Source: Ashinkailepas kermadecensis (Eukaryota; Arthropoda; Thecostraca; Neolepadidae). Taken from it: DNA of 64,000 nucleotides. Where the stretch lies: assembly GCA_034440615.1 (NCBI GenBank), contig JAOTOM010004743.1:288501-352500 (forward strand), written 5' to 3'. The position numbers and the translations under genes were made by a program. Below the pieces are notes generated by a model. That model made no database searches, was not told where the DNA came from, and was given only the letters and a program-made list of their open reading frames with translations. Positions 23,440 to 37,900 of this stretch are shown here, piece by piece; the stretch's first letter is position 1, and every line of letters starts with the position of its first letter.

Positions 23440-25078
23440 GTGGATTTGTTTCATCTCATCGTATTTCTGTTCCCTGTGTTTCTGCGTGTTCCTGTTTCTT
23501 TAAATTTCATTAGGTCGGTTTTTTCCCCGCAATGGGAAAAACGAAAGAAGGATACGGACCCCAGCTCGCCACCGGACTCTGAATCGGAATTTCCGCCACT
23601 CGCTACACCTGACGACCATCGCGCGACCCCGGACTCTGCACATGATGTTCCTCCTCTCGATACCACTGTTGATGACCCGCGCCGGACAATTCCTTTGGAT
23701 GACACCATGGAAGCCCTTTGTCCCTCACCGAACCCCGCTCATACCAAGACCTCGCCTCGCAATTCCGACCAGACCATCACTCTCCACGCCACAGACCACG
23801 CCCTAACCAGACCACACCATCCCAACAACCTGATCCCATCGAACCCTACCTCGACAGTGCTGGCTCTTTCATAGTAGTCAAGCCTGTCGAGGAATCCGTT
23901 TCCTTCCGCCGTATTAACGTTTTCTGGCCGACCAAACAACTCCTCTCCATCTGCTCCTTAGCCAATCCTGATATCGAAGCCCGTGCCAACGGAACCCTTG
24001 TCATCAAAACCCAAACCCGAGCCCAGACCAAAGCCCTCCACCGTACCACCACATTTTGTGGTAAATCCGTCACCATTACCCTACATTCCAACCGCAACAC
24101 CACCAAGGGCACCGTCTTCGCGCCGGAGCTCCGTTTCATGACTGAAGCGGATATCCAGACGGAGCTCAGGCCGGAGTGGGTGACCCATGTCCACCGCATT
24201 ACCTCATTTAAAGACGGCCAGAAACGCGATACAAGCCTCCTTGTCCTTACCTTCAACTCTACAACTCTTCCCAAGACTCTCCTCGCCGGCTACATCCGAT
24301 TCCAAGTCCGCGTATTTATTCAAATCCTCTCCGCTGTTTTAATTGCCAGCGCTTCAGCCAAGGCAGTAAAACTTGTCGCCAGTCCGCCCGCTGCCCCAAG
24401 TGCGGAGAAACACCCCATCCTGATTCCACCTGCTCCAAGCCTGCCCACTGCCTCAGCTGTAACACATCCGATCACCTCACCACTTCCAACCAATGTCCAG
24501 TCTGGCGACGGGAAAAAGAGGTTTGCGCCGTCAAGGCCACGACCGGAGTCTCCTACCCGCAGGCCCGGCGGACCGTCGAGGCCACCTCCCCGACCACCAA
24601 AACTTACGCCCAGGCGGCCACCGTTGCTCCTCCCACACGTCGCGTCAACACTACTTCTACTTCGATTCAAACTGACATGATTCCCGGTCTAGCTCCACTA
24701 AAAAAACTTGCACCACTCACCACACCTACACAAACCACCCTGGCTCAAAACACACAGACCATTCCGACGAAACAGACTCCAACGAATTCTGCAAGGAATG
24801 CCAGACCCCGCAGCCATTCGGCTGCCGGGGAAATGCGCGCCACTTCCGTGGCCCGCCGACGGAGCCCGGCGCGACCGGTGCCGGCCGGCGACCACGTGAC
24901 CCGACCGACTCCCAGCCGGCGGGCATCCCCCGCGGCAGTGGCAGGCCGCCGAGAGCCGGCCGCCAAGGTCACCGACCAGCCGGACGGCTCGGGTGCAGCC
25001 GTCCGACCTCAATCTACACGCCCGCCTGACCTCCACGCATGGATCAGGCACGCACCGAAAGGTGCACACAAACAATAA
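23440..25078 (+). pseudogene. LINE ORF1 (gag-like) with CCHC zinc knuckles, frameshifted
   Basis: ORF1 occupies three frames. An acidic, Pro/Thr-rich N-terminal part is open to 23874. A central part (open from 23718) carries the RNA-binding region, including FMTEADIQTELRPEWVTHVH. A C-terminal part runs from about 24320 to the stop at 25078. The zinc knuckles are in the last frame: CFNCQRFSQGSKTC from 24335 has Gln where His is expected, CPKCGETPHPDSTC from 24392 is intact CCHC, and a third (CLSCNTSDHLTTSNQC) follows. A one-base loss near 24320 separates the central and knuckle frames. The tail is basic and low in complexity. ORF1 protein normally binds the element RNA. This copy cannot make it intact. 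Confidence 0.85.
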
Positions 25079-25092
25079 TATTTCTTCTCCCA

Positions 25093-28000
25093 ATGTCTGC
25101 ATTTTTACAATGGAATTGCCGTAGTTTAATATCCAAATGGGCCGAAATGAAAGCTTTTTTCAGTATCCTCACACCTATTCTCATCGCACTTCAGGAAACC
25201 TGGTTCTTACCCACCGATACATATAATTTCAATCTTTCCAATTATTCGCTATACCGTCACGACGAGGTCAATGGACCACACCGCAGTGGCGGTACAGCAC
25301 TTTACATCAACAATGATTTTACACATACACAAATTACACTGAATTCACCTTTACAAGCAGTAGCTTGTACTTTACGTTTGCATGGCAGGAATGTGGATGT
25401 ATGTTCCATTTATATTCCACCACAAACAGATAACACAAACATTTTGATACAATTAGACAACCTCATAACACAATTCAAGAATCCTTTCATATTACTTGGC
25501 GATTTTAATGCCCATAGCCCAGCGTGGGATAGAACACGCACACTTACAGACACTCGTGGCCGCATCATTGAACAAATTTTAGACCGACATAATTTAGTAT
25601 TACTGAACACCGGAGAACCAACTTTTTTTCACCTTGGACATAATACAGAAACAGCTATTGATTTATCAATATGCTCTCCGACTCTGGCCAATGATTATGA
25701 TTGGACCATAGACACTGATATTCATGACAGCGATCACTACCCCATCAAATTAACACCCACATTTTCAACTGCGGCAGATACAACACCCAGTTTTATCCCT
25801 CGCTGGAAAATTTCGAAGGCCGATTGGACAACTTTTCAGGAACTTCCACATATTCAATACAACCCCAACATTTCCCCCGTCGAAAACATCAACCAAGTTA
25901 CAAAAACACTTTTCGAAGCAGCTTCCACCGCTATTCCACTAACAAAACCTTTCACAAAAAGAACACCAGTCCCCTGGTGGTCGATAGAAGTTTCCCGAGC
26001 AATAGCCGCAAGAAAAAGAGCATTTAGAAAATACTTACGCCATCCCGACCAACAAAATTTAGTCAGCCGTAATTATGAACGTGCGAAGACACGCCGCATC
26101 ATTCGCGAAGCTCGTCGCCGTTCATGGTCATTATATTTACAGCAACTCACCTCTCAAACACCTTTAAGCAAAATTTGGCAGTTAATCCGCCGATTATCAG
26201 GACGCACTCCATTTAAATCACTCCCGGCCCTCAAAATTCAAAACACCACAATTACAGACCCACAAACAATAGTAAATACAATAGCGGACACCATGGCTCA
26301 CAATAGCTCTGACAACAACTACAGACCGGAATTTTTACAAAATGCACAACACACATTTCACACCGATTTGGCACAATTCGATTCGGACAACACTGAAACA
26401 TACAATATCCCTTTTCAAGTTTCAGAACTGGATATTGGAATTTCCTCCGCCGGTAATACTTCTGTAGGTCCCGACAATTTACATTATTCCTTTTTCAGAC
26501 ATTTATCCAACGACACAAAACATTGCATCTTACAAACATTTAATGCATTATGGTCTGGCCATACTTTTCCCGAAACCTGGAAGGAAGCCCTCATCATTCC
26601 TATACCGAGGCCCGGCAAAAACCACAGCAACCCCAACAATTTTGGACCCATCGCTCTCACCAGTTGTCTAGGAAAACTTTTCGAACGTTTGATTGTAAAA
26701 AGACTGACCTGGTACTTAGAAACAAATTATCTTTTATCTCCAATTCAATACGGCTTTCGTCATGGCCACAGTACAATAGATCATCTCATTCGATTAGAAA
26801 CTGACATCAGCCTTGGTTATAAAAAAAAAAACATATAAAAAATGAACACACCATCGCAGTATTTTTAGACATTAACAAGGCGTATGATATGGTATACAAA
26901 CCGGCATTAATCTCCAAACTTCTTCACTTCGGCATCAAAGGAAATTTAGCTCATTATTTGATAGGATTCTTGTCTGGTTCCCGTCATTTTCATCTCCGGT
27001 GCAGGTCAGCGATTTCCGAGTTACATTTCATGAAAAACGGATTACCACAGGGAAGCTGTTTATCACCAGTATTATTCAACATCATCATTAACGATATTTT
27101 CACCGACATGCCACATCAGATATCATACTCCCTTTTTGCAGATGACAGCGCAATTTGGTGCACAGACAAAAATGAAACACATGGCTTATTTAGACTCTAA
27201 AACGCACTTGACCGGATACACCAATGGTCCATCAAATACGGTTTCACATTTTCAGCTCCAAAATCTGCCACAATGATATTCAGCAAATCAACTCGTGCCC
27301 AAATCCAGAAACACCACTTCACCTCAGAAACACTGACATACATTTTGTAAATTCGTTCAAATTTCTTGGTGTTATTTTCGATCGCAAGCTTTCCATGCAC
27401 CAGCACGTCAAACACATCCAGACCAAATGTTTTCACAGACTCAATTTATTTCGCTGTATTACGTCTTCATCATTCGGATCCGATCGTCACACGCTATTAC
27501 AATTATACAAATCCTTGGTTCTTCCCATCATAGAATATGGCTCCGTAGTTTACGCAAGTGGCAGTACCTCGGCTTTGAAACTTTTGGACACCTTACAAAA
27601 TAAATTTATTCGCATAGCACTCGGTGCAATGACCACGTCTCTCATTACTTCTTTACAAATCGAATCAGGAATTCCACCATTAGCTCTCCGAAGAATTGAA
27701 CAAACACTCAGGTATGCCGCAAAAATTCAATTTAGAGAACACCACCCCACACACGCATCTTTACAAATTCTCCCAAATCTACACCACGAATATTTAGGTC
27801 CCGCCGAAAAGCGAACCGGCCTTACCATAGCTTCACGCATTAAAACATTTTCCACACAACTACAATACAACATTCCACATATTAGTGCTCTCTCTCCACC
27901 AACTACACCACCGTGGCAGATGACCGAAGACATATTTTCTATCTCACCACCACTCCAAAATCACAACTTTGTCCAGAATACGCCAAACAAAAATTTCACC

Positions 28001-28876
28001 AGTTTCGTTCTCGTTATCGCCATGTTCCTTTTGTTTTTACCGACGGATCCAAAAACGCAAATTGCACAGGAAATGCCATTGTTTCAGGCACACACACAAA
28101 ACAGCATCGCTTACCAGACAGGACCTCCATTTTCATCGCCGAATTGCACGCCATTCTCATTGCCCTTCGCTATGTTCGCAACCGTTCAATTTGTCACCCC
28201 ATGCGCCATGTCGTCATTTGTTCCGACTCAAAATCTGTTCTTCAATCTCTTTCTTCGCCTTCCTTTTCGCACCATTGCCATATTTCCATTTATGACACAC
28301 TCGAAACACTTCATCTGATGGGTATGAAGTTCCGTTTCCTGTGGGTGCCCAGTCACTGTGGCATCCCAGGAAACGAGGAAGCAGATCATTTCGCAAAACA
28401 ATCATTACAATTACCACACATCACAGAAATCCCACCACATTTTGACGCCATCAAATCAACAATACGACAGAACATTCGACATTTTTGGAACCAACAATGG
28501 ACTGAAACCACAAATTACACACAATTACGTCTCATCAAACCTGTCATCGGAACCTGGACCACATCATAGAACAAAAAACAGACAAGAAGAAAAAGTTATG
28601 TCACGGCTCCGCATAGGTAACACTTTTCTCACTCATCTATATATTTACACTGCTTCACCACGACCTTCATGCCCATCATGCAGCACTCATCTTACAGTTT
28701 CACATATTCTCCTACACTGTCAACGTTACCATGACCATAGACAAACACTTACCAACTACTGCCGTACACACAACATCCCCTTTTCTTTACCCACACTATT
28801 AGGCGATCAGCGCCCTTTCCTCATCAACCTACTTTTCATTTTTCTCCGAAAAACCAACTTGCTTCAAGAGTTATAA
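25093..28876 (+). pseudogene. LINE ORF2 (endonuclease, RT, RNase H), broken
   Basis: ATG at 25093 lies 15 bp after the ORF1 stop. The first block (582 residues, to 26838) holds the endonuclease with N8, E35 in LQETW, D137/N139/H141 in GDFNAHS and SDHYPIK near 210, then the start of the RT fingers (GPDNLHYSFF, IPRPGKNHSNPNNFGPIALT). A frameshift at an A11 run (26821-26831) moves to another frame holding FLDINKAYD, LPQGSCLSPVLFNI and the catalytic FADD at 27135-27146. A stop at 27198-27200 and a shift near 27250-27340 follow, then thumb sequences. The RNase H block (FTDGSK near 28035, AELHAI, SDSKSVLQSL, WVPSHCGIPGNEEAD) is in a further frame, and a CPSC..H..C motif near 28670 precedes the final stop. 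Confidence 0.9.
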
Positions 28877-28965
28877 ACTGACTGTCATAACATAAATTTT
28901 CATTCATTCTACTCACGGCACGAAATGGCCTGAGCAGGCCGAAGTGCCCAACCCAACAAAGCTGG

Positions 28966-30023
28966 AAATTGCATGGGTTGACAGCCGATCTTATAGATGA
29001 AGTGGAATAGATTAAGTCGTGAATTGAGTTTGATTCCGGGCTTTTGCAAAGAAATAAAATGGTCTGTGATAGGCACATGTCGATCGGGACCGTAATTAAA
29101 GCTTTAAGCAGTATGTGCTGTTGTCTGACGCAGAGATGTTCTCAAGTCTGCATGTCTTGTAGAAATGCATAGTGATTTGTTATATGTTCAAGCTTCACTC
29201 ATGGAAAATTGCAATCTGCAGGCTGATACCTTAATTATTTATCTTCCAATTTGAATCCCAACGGAGAGGATCCTCCAAGCCAGTGATGCATGCCAGGGTC
29301 AGCAATTTTCTTCCGTCCCAAATGTCGCTCCTGGGGCTGCTCTGTGATCAGTGGTGGACCGGTGTGGTGAGAAATGTCTGACAAGTCGTTCGGGTCATTG
29401 CCGTTTGGGGAAATATCCACACTGTCAACCACGCTTTTAGCTTAGATGCAACATATCACGTCTGAGCAAGCACTTCATGGTACTTTCGGAGTTGACACGG
29501 ACACCAAAGCGTCGGATGAGATTATTTGGTTGTCGGCGATTCGGCAACTTCAATTCATTAAGATGGGTAAATACGATGGCATTTCAGCTGCATTCTTCTC
29601 CTAGCCCAAAGCCGGCGTTAGTGATGACGTCAAAACAGTCCACGCGTTATTTCAAATACATGATATCACAATGTTTTGTTTCATATGTGTATCATTGTAT
29701 GCTGCCGCTGTATCACCATTGTACAATGACATAATAATTCTGAAAATCCATGTCTGCAGAGATGGATATTGGAACACATACACCTTTCAATTACCGCAAA
29801 ACCACAAACGAGCAGGGTCACATCCGCCTGCGGCGACTAGTGACCCAGCGAGCGGCGCGTGTGACGGGCTCGCCGGCTATCTCGCGTGCGTCGATGGCCT
29901 GGCCTACCGCCGCTATCGGCACACTGCCTATGGCCGACAGCAATTCACGCAGCTATCATGCAGCCACTGCTGCTTCGACCCGCCAGGCAGTGTGATCGGC
30001 ACACGCGGCTGTCGTGCCTTCTG
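28966..30023. other. Unique intronic sequence
   Basis: No supported gene. A segment near 29620-29655 (GATGACGTCAAAACAGTCCA, CGCGTTATTTCAA) weakly recalls the SINE 3' body and may be a small remnant. Confidence 0.4.
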
Positions 30024-30478
30024 GCGCCGGGCTGACGCTGGGCTGACGCTGGGCTGACGCTGGGCTGACGCTGGGCTGACGCTGGGCTGACGCTGGGCTG
30101 ACGCTGGGCTGACGCTGGGCTGACGCTGGGCTGACGCTGGGCTGACGCTGGGCTGACGCTGGGCTGACGCTGGGCTGACGCTGGGCTGACGCTGGGCTGA
30201 CGCTGGGGTGACGCTGGGCTGACGCTGGGCTGACGCTGGGCTGACGCTGGGCTGACGCTGGGCTGACGCTGGGCTGACGCTGGGCTGACGCTGGGCTGAT
30301 GCTGGCTGATGCTGGGCTGACGCTGGGCTGACGCTGGGCTGACGCTGGGCTGACGCTGGGCTGACGCTGGGCTGAAGCTGGGCTGACGCTGGGCTGACGC
30401 TGGGCTGACGCTGGGCTGACGCTGGGCTGACGCTGGGCTGACGCTGGGCTGACGCTGGGCTGACGCTGGGCTGACGCC
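30024..30478. repeat. 12-bp minisatellite CTGGGCTGACGC (about 38 copies)
   Basis: Nearly homogeneous array with single-base variants (GGGGTGACG, TGATGCTGG, GAAGC) and one deletion at about 30300. On the minus strand it reads as Pro-Ala-Ser-Ala-Gln-Arg-Gln-Pro-Ser-Val-Ser repeats, an artefact of the 12-bp period. Confidence 0.96.
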
Positions 30479-30670
30479 CGGTGTGACCGCTGATGCTGGC
30501 CGTGGCCCGTGCTCAAACCTCCGGAGATTGACGCGGTTTTGACGTCACACGACGACTCTCCACAAACGTGATATGCCTGGCACGTACCACGTGCCAGTCT
30601 TATCACGCGGGATACGTGATCATGCTAATGTGCGGCAAGTCCCGCGGCGGTGCGATGCACGCGAGCACGT

Positions 30671-30738
<68 letters not shown>

Positions 30739-30752
30739 AATCATCATCATGC
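30671..30752. repeat. (CAT)n microsatellite
   Basis: About 27 CAT/ATC triplets with two interruptions. It encodes a poly-His run in one plus frame, which I do not regard as a gene. Confidence 0.95.
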
Positions 30753-32367
<1,615 letters not shown>

Positions 32368-32699
32368 TAGTTATTTCTGGAGCTATGCTTGGTACATTCT
32401 TCTGATAAAATGTGTCATTCTCTTGCCCACTGAGGTCCACTTGATGTGCTCAGATGATGAACATTTCATTTTTTCGGAAAATCCTTTTCCCCGATGACCT
32501 TAATTTTAGGTGAAATCATTGACCTCGGTCGACATCGGATGAACGCGTTCCATCCAAAATGCATGTTCAGAAACTTGAATGACCGAAATTCGAATTCAGC
32601 GAGCATGTGTGTGCCCTTGTCATCACCAAAATAGTATTTTGCAAGCTCGAACTACCCACTGCGCAAACGCTCACCGGCCGGGTATCGCTCAGTTTGTCA

Positions 32700-32990
32700 T
32701 CCGTTGGCTCAGTTGGCTAGAGCGCAAACCTGCACTGTCTGGCCTGTCCTGACAAGACGGGGTTCGAGTGGCTGCAGGAGCTAGTATTGAACCCTGTGAA
32801 GACGATAGGCTGGTAACAGGCCAGATCACGGGTAGTCGGAGTGGCCGTATCGAAGTATTGGCGACCCGCTAAACTCCCGCTCTAAATTCACCTGTTGAAC
32901 TGGAATTACGAGATCGGGTGGTGAGGCCAGAGTTCACGCAATGAAGCTTCCTCCCTACAGGACCTTACTGCATAAAGCTATCCCAGCATA
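32700..32990 (+). mobile_element. Candidate tRNA-derived SINE of a second family
   Basis: A nearly canonical Pol III box A, GTTGGCTCAGTTGGCTAGAG (32703 on), is followed about 45 bp later by a box B-like GGGGTTCGAGTGG. The roughly 220 bp after it is unrelated to the 7.1/19.3-kb family. No clear end or target duplication is visible. The anticodon arm does not fold as in a working tRNA. Confidence 0.5.
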
Positions 32991-33044
32991 TTCGCAGACT
33001 TCGCTTGAGCTCGGTTGGAGCTAGCCAGGCCAGCCAAGCCTTGG

Positions 33045-33165
33045 CCCATTTGCCATGCATGTTGCAGCGTTCTGGGCCCATTAACCATGCATGTTGCAGC
33101 GTTCTGGGCCCATTAACCATGCATGTTGCTGCGTCCTGGGCCAATTAGCCATACATGTTGCGGCG
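33045..33165. repeat. 32-bp tandem repeat, about 3.5 copies
   Basis: Unit CCATGCATGTTGCAGCGTTC plus TGGGCCCATTAA. The last copy is diverged. Confidence 0.9.
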
Positions 33166-34126
33166 TGAAATGAGATGTAGTTGGATTTGTCGGAGCCTCA
33201 ACCACACTCTGCTGCCTAGCTCGCGACTCTGAATCAGATGATACGTGCTCGGCTGGGCTGAGGCCGCCTGTACCAGCCTTCTCAGGAAATGCCGGCACGT
33301 GGTCTGTCCTGCAGGGGTCAATGGCTGACGGAAAGTGTATTTTTTTTGTTTAATATTCAAGCTTGATAAGTAAAGCGTGTAAAGTCACACCGCATAGTTG
33401 TGACGTGATGTGACCTGATAAATACCGTACGGCTTCTCTGTCCAGCCCGGATCGAGCCACTGGCCAGCCAAGCTGTGTTGAAACCCTGGAAAATACCCTT
33501 GTATGTAAGGTTAATTGACTGAAGCATGTGCAGAATAGTCCTCTTGGTTTCGCTTACTGACCTATATTCTTTGAAATCTACCACTTTTATTTGCCGGACT
33601 TCCTCTGGAATTGGGTTTCCCCGTTGATGAAGCCCTTAGAGCCGGCTCTGGCCATTTCGAGACTATGAGATAATGGAGATGAGGAAATATAGTAGCGAAA
33701 AATAGCTAGGGTGGTGGAAGGCGGGGTAGGGTGGGTGGGTTTGGTTGATGAGTGGAACGGCGATGTGTAGCAGTAAATTTCGATAAAATGTGGCGCGAGA
33801 TGCGTGAAGAAAAGAACTGGCCTGTTGTGCCCACGAGAAGCATTCAAGAGCCATTCCGTCTTCATCAAGAAACAAAGAGCATGGCGTCATTTTTCCTGGC
33901 CGATGGTGAGCGGATAGGCGGGTGCCAGCAGGAAACACTCGACAGGAGTGCTGTTTTTGTAAGTGCTGGTGTAGAGGCCGGATAAACATTATCTCGATCA
34001 TGCGCCACCCGGTCAAGTGTCTCATCATCTATATTGGTGGCGCCAACATGGACGTAGGTCAACAATCGGAAGACATATGCAACTGAAGATTATGCAGCAA
34101 TGCACTGAACATTGTTAATAATATTG

Positions 34127-34453
34127 TCAGAGTAACCATTGACCTTTTACTCATTATAACTGAAAGATAAATTAGGCCAAAATAAACTGTATATTTCGAC
34201 GGCGTGTCTTTTTGAACAGTGACAGTTTGAGGGTGAGAAAACAAGTACAAAATGACGTGGAGCGTGACACAGCATGCACTCCACAAATTAACGATCTCAC
34301 AGCCAGTGGAATCCGATTGACATGACCTGATTTTAATGCATTATATGACATTGTAAGAATACACTTTATATGCTAGACATTGGTGCTCTATGAAGAAACG
34401 GAAAACACTCATCACATCATATACCTACTCACTCCACGACGCAGAATAATAGC
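34127..34453 (+). repeat. Left inverted flank (pseudo-LTR-like)
   Basis: Aligns with the reverse complement of 39333-39653 over its whole length, at roughly 85-90% identity by eye. Landmarks include ATAAATTAGGCCAAAATAAA, CAGCCAGTGGAATCCGATTG and CACTCATCACATCATATACC. A short GGCGCCAACA block further out (about 34036) has a counterpart near 39770, so the homology may extend outward in eroded form. Confidence 0.9.
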
Positions 34454-34518
34454 AACAAGCAATTCAAATACAGTCCAAACATGGTTCCCTAAGTATCTCA
34501 AACCCTGGTAGGAAATTA

Positions 34519-34900
34519 GTGAAAGCAGACCAAAATGATAGACTAACCTGGATTTCTTTACATTTCGTAGACGACACGCTAACCAGAAGAGTAAATTTCA
34601 TTGCAAAATCATCAGGCTTGCCCTTGAAAGTTGCATGGCAGTGTGGGAGAACGCTCGATGACATCGTCACCAGGTCAGCCCTGTGCCCTCCTCCATGTCC
34701 GGGGGACGGAGTCACTGCCACACGTGCCATGCAGGCTTAAAATGAAAGTGCATGAAAAAAATGTATATGTCATAACGTGCGTACTATGTCAACAGGGAAA
34801 TATGAATGCAGCGTACATTGTAGAGACCAAACGCAGCGTCAGGGAGCGCTTCCACGAACACTTAAGAGACGCCGAAAACAGGACACCGCACACGCCATTA
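34519..34900 (+). pseudogene. Penelope-like GIY-YIG endonuclease, N-terminal half
   Basis: Two frames carry it. The first (34519-34737) has FVDDTLTRRVNFIAK, SGLPLKVAWQCGRTL and LCPPPCPGD, the linker pattern that precedes the endonuclease in Penelope-like proteins. A frameshift in the region of the TGCCACACGTGC (Cys-x2-Cys) codons leads to the second (to 34900), with VYVITCVLC, YIVET and RSVRERFHEHLRDAE. These correspond to the GIY and YIG strands and the conserved Arg and Glu-His of the GIY-YIG fold, although GIY and YIG are altered to YVI and YIV. The frame then enters the satellite and stops. The enzyme would nick target DNA. This copy is inactive. Confidence 0.75.
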
Positions 34901-37900
34901 GGACATTAGGAGACCACACACGCCACAGTCACATGGAGACACCCAACAGGACACCAATCACACCATTAGGACATTAGGAGACCACACACGCCACAGTCAC
35001 ATGGAGACACCCAACAGGACACCGCACACACCATTAGGACATTAGGAGACCACACACGCCACAGTCACATGGAGACACCCAACAGGACACCAATCACACC
35101 ATTAGGACATTAGGAGACCACACACGCCACAGTCACATGGAGACACCCATCACACCATTAGGACATTAGGAGACCACACACGCCACAGTCACATGGAGAC
35201 ACCCAACAGGACACCAATCACACCATTAGGACATTAGGAGACCACACACGCCACAGTCACATGGAGACACACCATCACACCATTAGGACATTAGGAGACC
35301 ACACACGCCACAGTCACATGGAGACACCCAACAGGACACCAATCACACCATTAGGACATTAGGAGACCACACACGCCACAGTCACATGGAGACACCCAAC
35401 AGGATACCGCACACACCATTAGGACATTAGGAGACCACACACGCCACAGTCACATGGAGACACCCATCACACCATTAGGACATTAGGAGACCACACACGC
35501 CACAGTCACATGGAGACACCCAACAGGATACCGCACACACCATTAGGACATTAGGAGACCACACACGCCACAGTCACATGGAGACACCCATCACACCATT
35601 AGGACATTAGGAGACCACACACGCCACAGTCACATGGAGACACCCAACAGGACACCAATCACACCATTAGGACATTAGGAGACCACACACGCCACAGTCA
35701 CATGGAGACACCCAACAGGACACCAATCACACCATTAGGACATTAGGAGACCACACACGCCACAGTCACATGGAGACACCCAACAGGACACCAATCACAC
35801 CATTAGGACATTAGGAGACCACACACGCCACAGTCACATGGAGACACCCAACAGGACACCAATCACACCATTAGGACATTAGGAGACCACACACGCCACA
35901 GTCACATGGAGACACCCAACAGGACACCAATCACACCATTAGGACATTAGGAGACCACACACGCCACAGTCACATGGAGACACCCAACAGGACACCAATC
36001 ACACCATTAGGACATTAGGAGACCACACACGCCACAGTCACATGGAGACACCCAACAGGACACCAATCACACCATTAGGACATTAGGAGACCACACACGC
36101 CACAGTCACATGGAGACACCCATCACACCATTAGGACATTAGGAGACCACACACGCCACAGTCACATGGAGACACCCAACAGGACACCAATCACACCATT
36201 AGGACATTAGGAGACCACACACGCCACAGTCACATGGAGACACCCAACAGGACACCGCACACACCATTAGGACATTAGGAGACCACACACGCCACAGTCA
36301 CATGGAGACACCCAACAGGACACCACACACACCATTAGGACATTAGGAGACCACACACGCCACAGTCACATGGAGACACCCAACAGGACACCGCACACAC
36401 CATTAGGACATTAGGAGACCACACACGCCACAGTCACATGGAGACACCCAACAGGACACCAATCACACCATTAGGACATTAGGAGACCACACACGCCACA
36501 GTCACATGGAGACACCCATCACACCATTAGGACATTAGGAGACCACACACGCCACAGTCACATGGAGACACCCAACAGGACACCAATCACACCATTAGGA
36601 CATTAGGAGACCACACACGCCACAGTCACATGGAGACACCCAACAGGACACCGCACACACCATTAGGACATTAGGAGACCACACACGCCACAGTCACATG
36701 GAGACACCCAACAGGACACCGCACACACCATTAGGACATTAGGAGACCACACACGCCACAGTCACATGGAGACACCCATCACACCATTAGGACATTAGGA
36801 GACCACACACGCCACAGTCACATGGAGACACCCAACAGGACACCAATCACACCATTAGGACATTAGGAGACCACACACGCCACAGTCACATGGAGACACC
36901 CAACAGGACACCGCACACACCATTAGGACATTAGGAGACCACACACGCCACAGTCACATGGAGACACCCATCACACCATTAGGACATTAGGAGACCACAC
37001 ACGCCACAGTCACATGGAGACACCCAACAGGATACCGCACACACCATTAGGACATTAGGAGACCACACACGCCACAGTCACATGGAGACACCCATCACAC
37101 CATTAGGACATTAGGAGACCACACACGCCACAGTCACATGGAGACACCCAACAGGACACCCATCACACCATTAGGACATTAGGAGACCACACACGCCACA
37201 GTCACATGGAGACACCCAACAGGACACCAATCACACCATTAGGACATTAGGAGACCACACACGCCACAGTCACATGGAGACACCCAACAGGACACCAATC
37301 ACACCATTAGGACATTAGGAGACCACACACGCCACAGTCACATGGAGACACCCAACAGGACACCAATCACACCATTAGGACATTAGGAGACCACACACGC
37401 CACAGTCACATGGAGACACCCAACAGGACACCAATCACACCATTAGGACATTAGGAGACCACACACGCCACAGTCACATGGAGACACCCAACAGGACACC
37501 AATCACACCATTAGGACATTAGGAGACCACACACGCCACAGTCACATGGAGACACCCAACAGGACACCAATCACACCATTAGGACATTAGGAGACCACAC
37601 ACGCCACAGTCACATGGAGACACCCATCACACCATTAGGACATTAGGAGACCACACACGCCACAGTCACATGGAGACACCCAACAGGACACCAATCACAC
37701 CATTAGGACATTAGGAGACCACACACGCCACAGTCACATGGAGACACCCAACAGGACACCGCACACACCATTAGGACATTAGGAGACCACACACGCCACA
37801 GTCACATGGAGACACCCAACAGGACACCAATCACACCATTAGGACATTAGGAGACCACACACGCCACAGTCACATGGAGACACCCAACAGGATACCGCAC

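Larger units (their letters stand above)
23340..28965 (+). mobile_element. I-clade-like non-LTR retrotransposon (LINE), degenerate
   Basis: Near full-length non-LTR element inserted antisense to the PDZ gene within its 26.5-kb intron. Order: a short 5' region with CGACACCCGTCGC / TGACACCCGTCACC repeats, ORF1 with zinc knuckles, ORF2 with apurinic-type endonuclease, reverse transcriptase, RNase H and a terminal CCHC-like motif, then a short 3' UTR. The RNase H domain places it with the I-like group rather than Jockey or CR1. Several frameshifts and at least one stop show it is inactive. No target duplication or poly(A) was found. The 5' edge is uncertain by about 100 bp, and the 3' edge (near CCCAACCCAAC, about 28965) by tens of bases. 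Confidence 0.88.
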
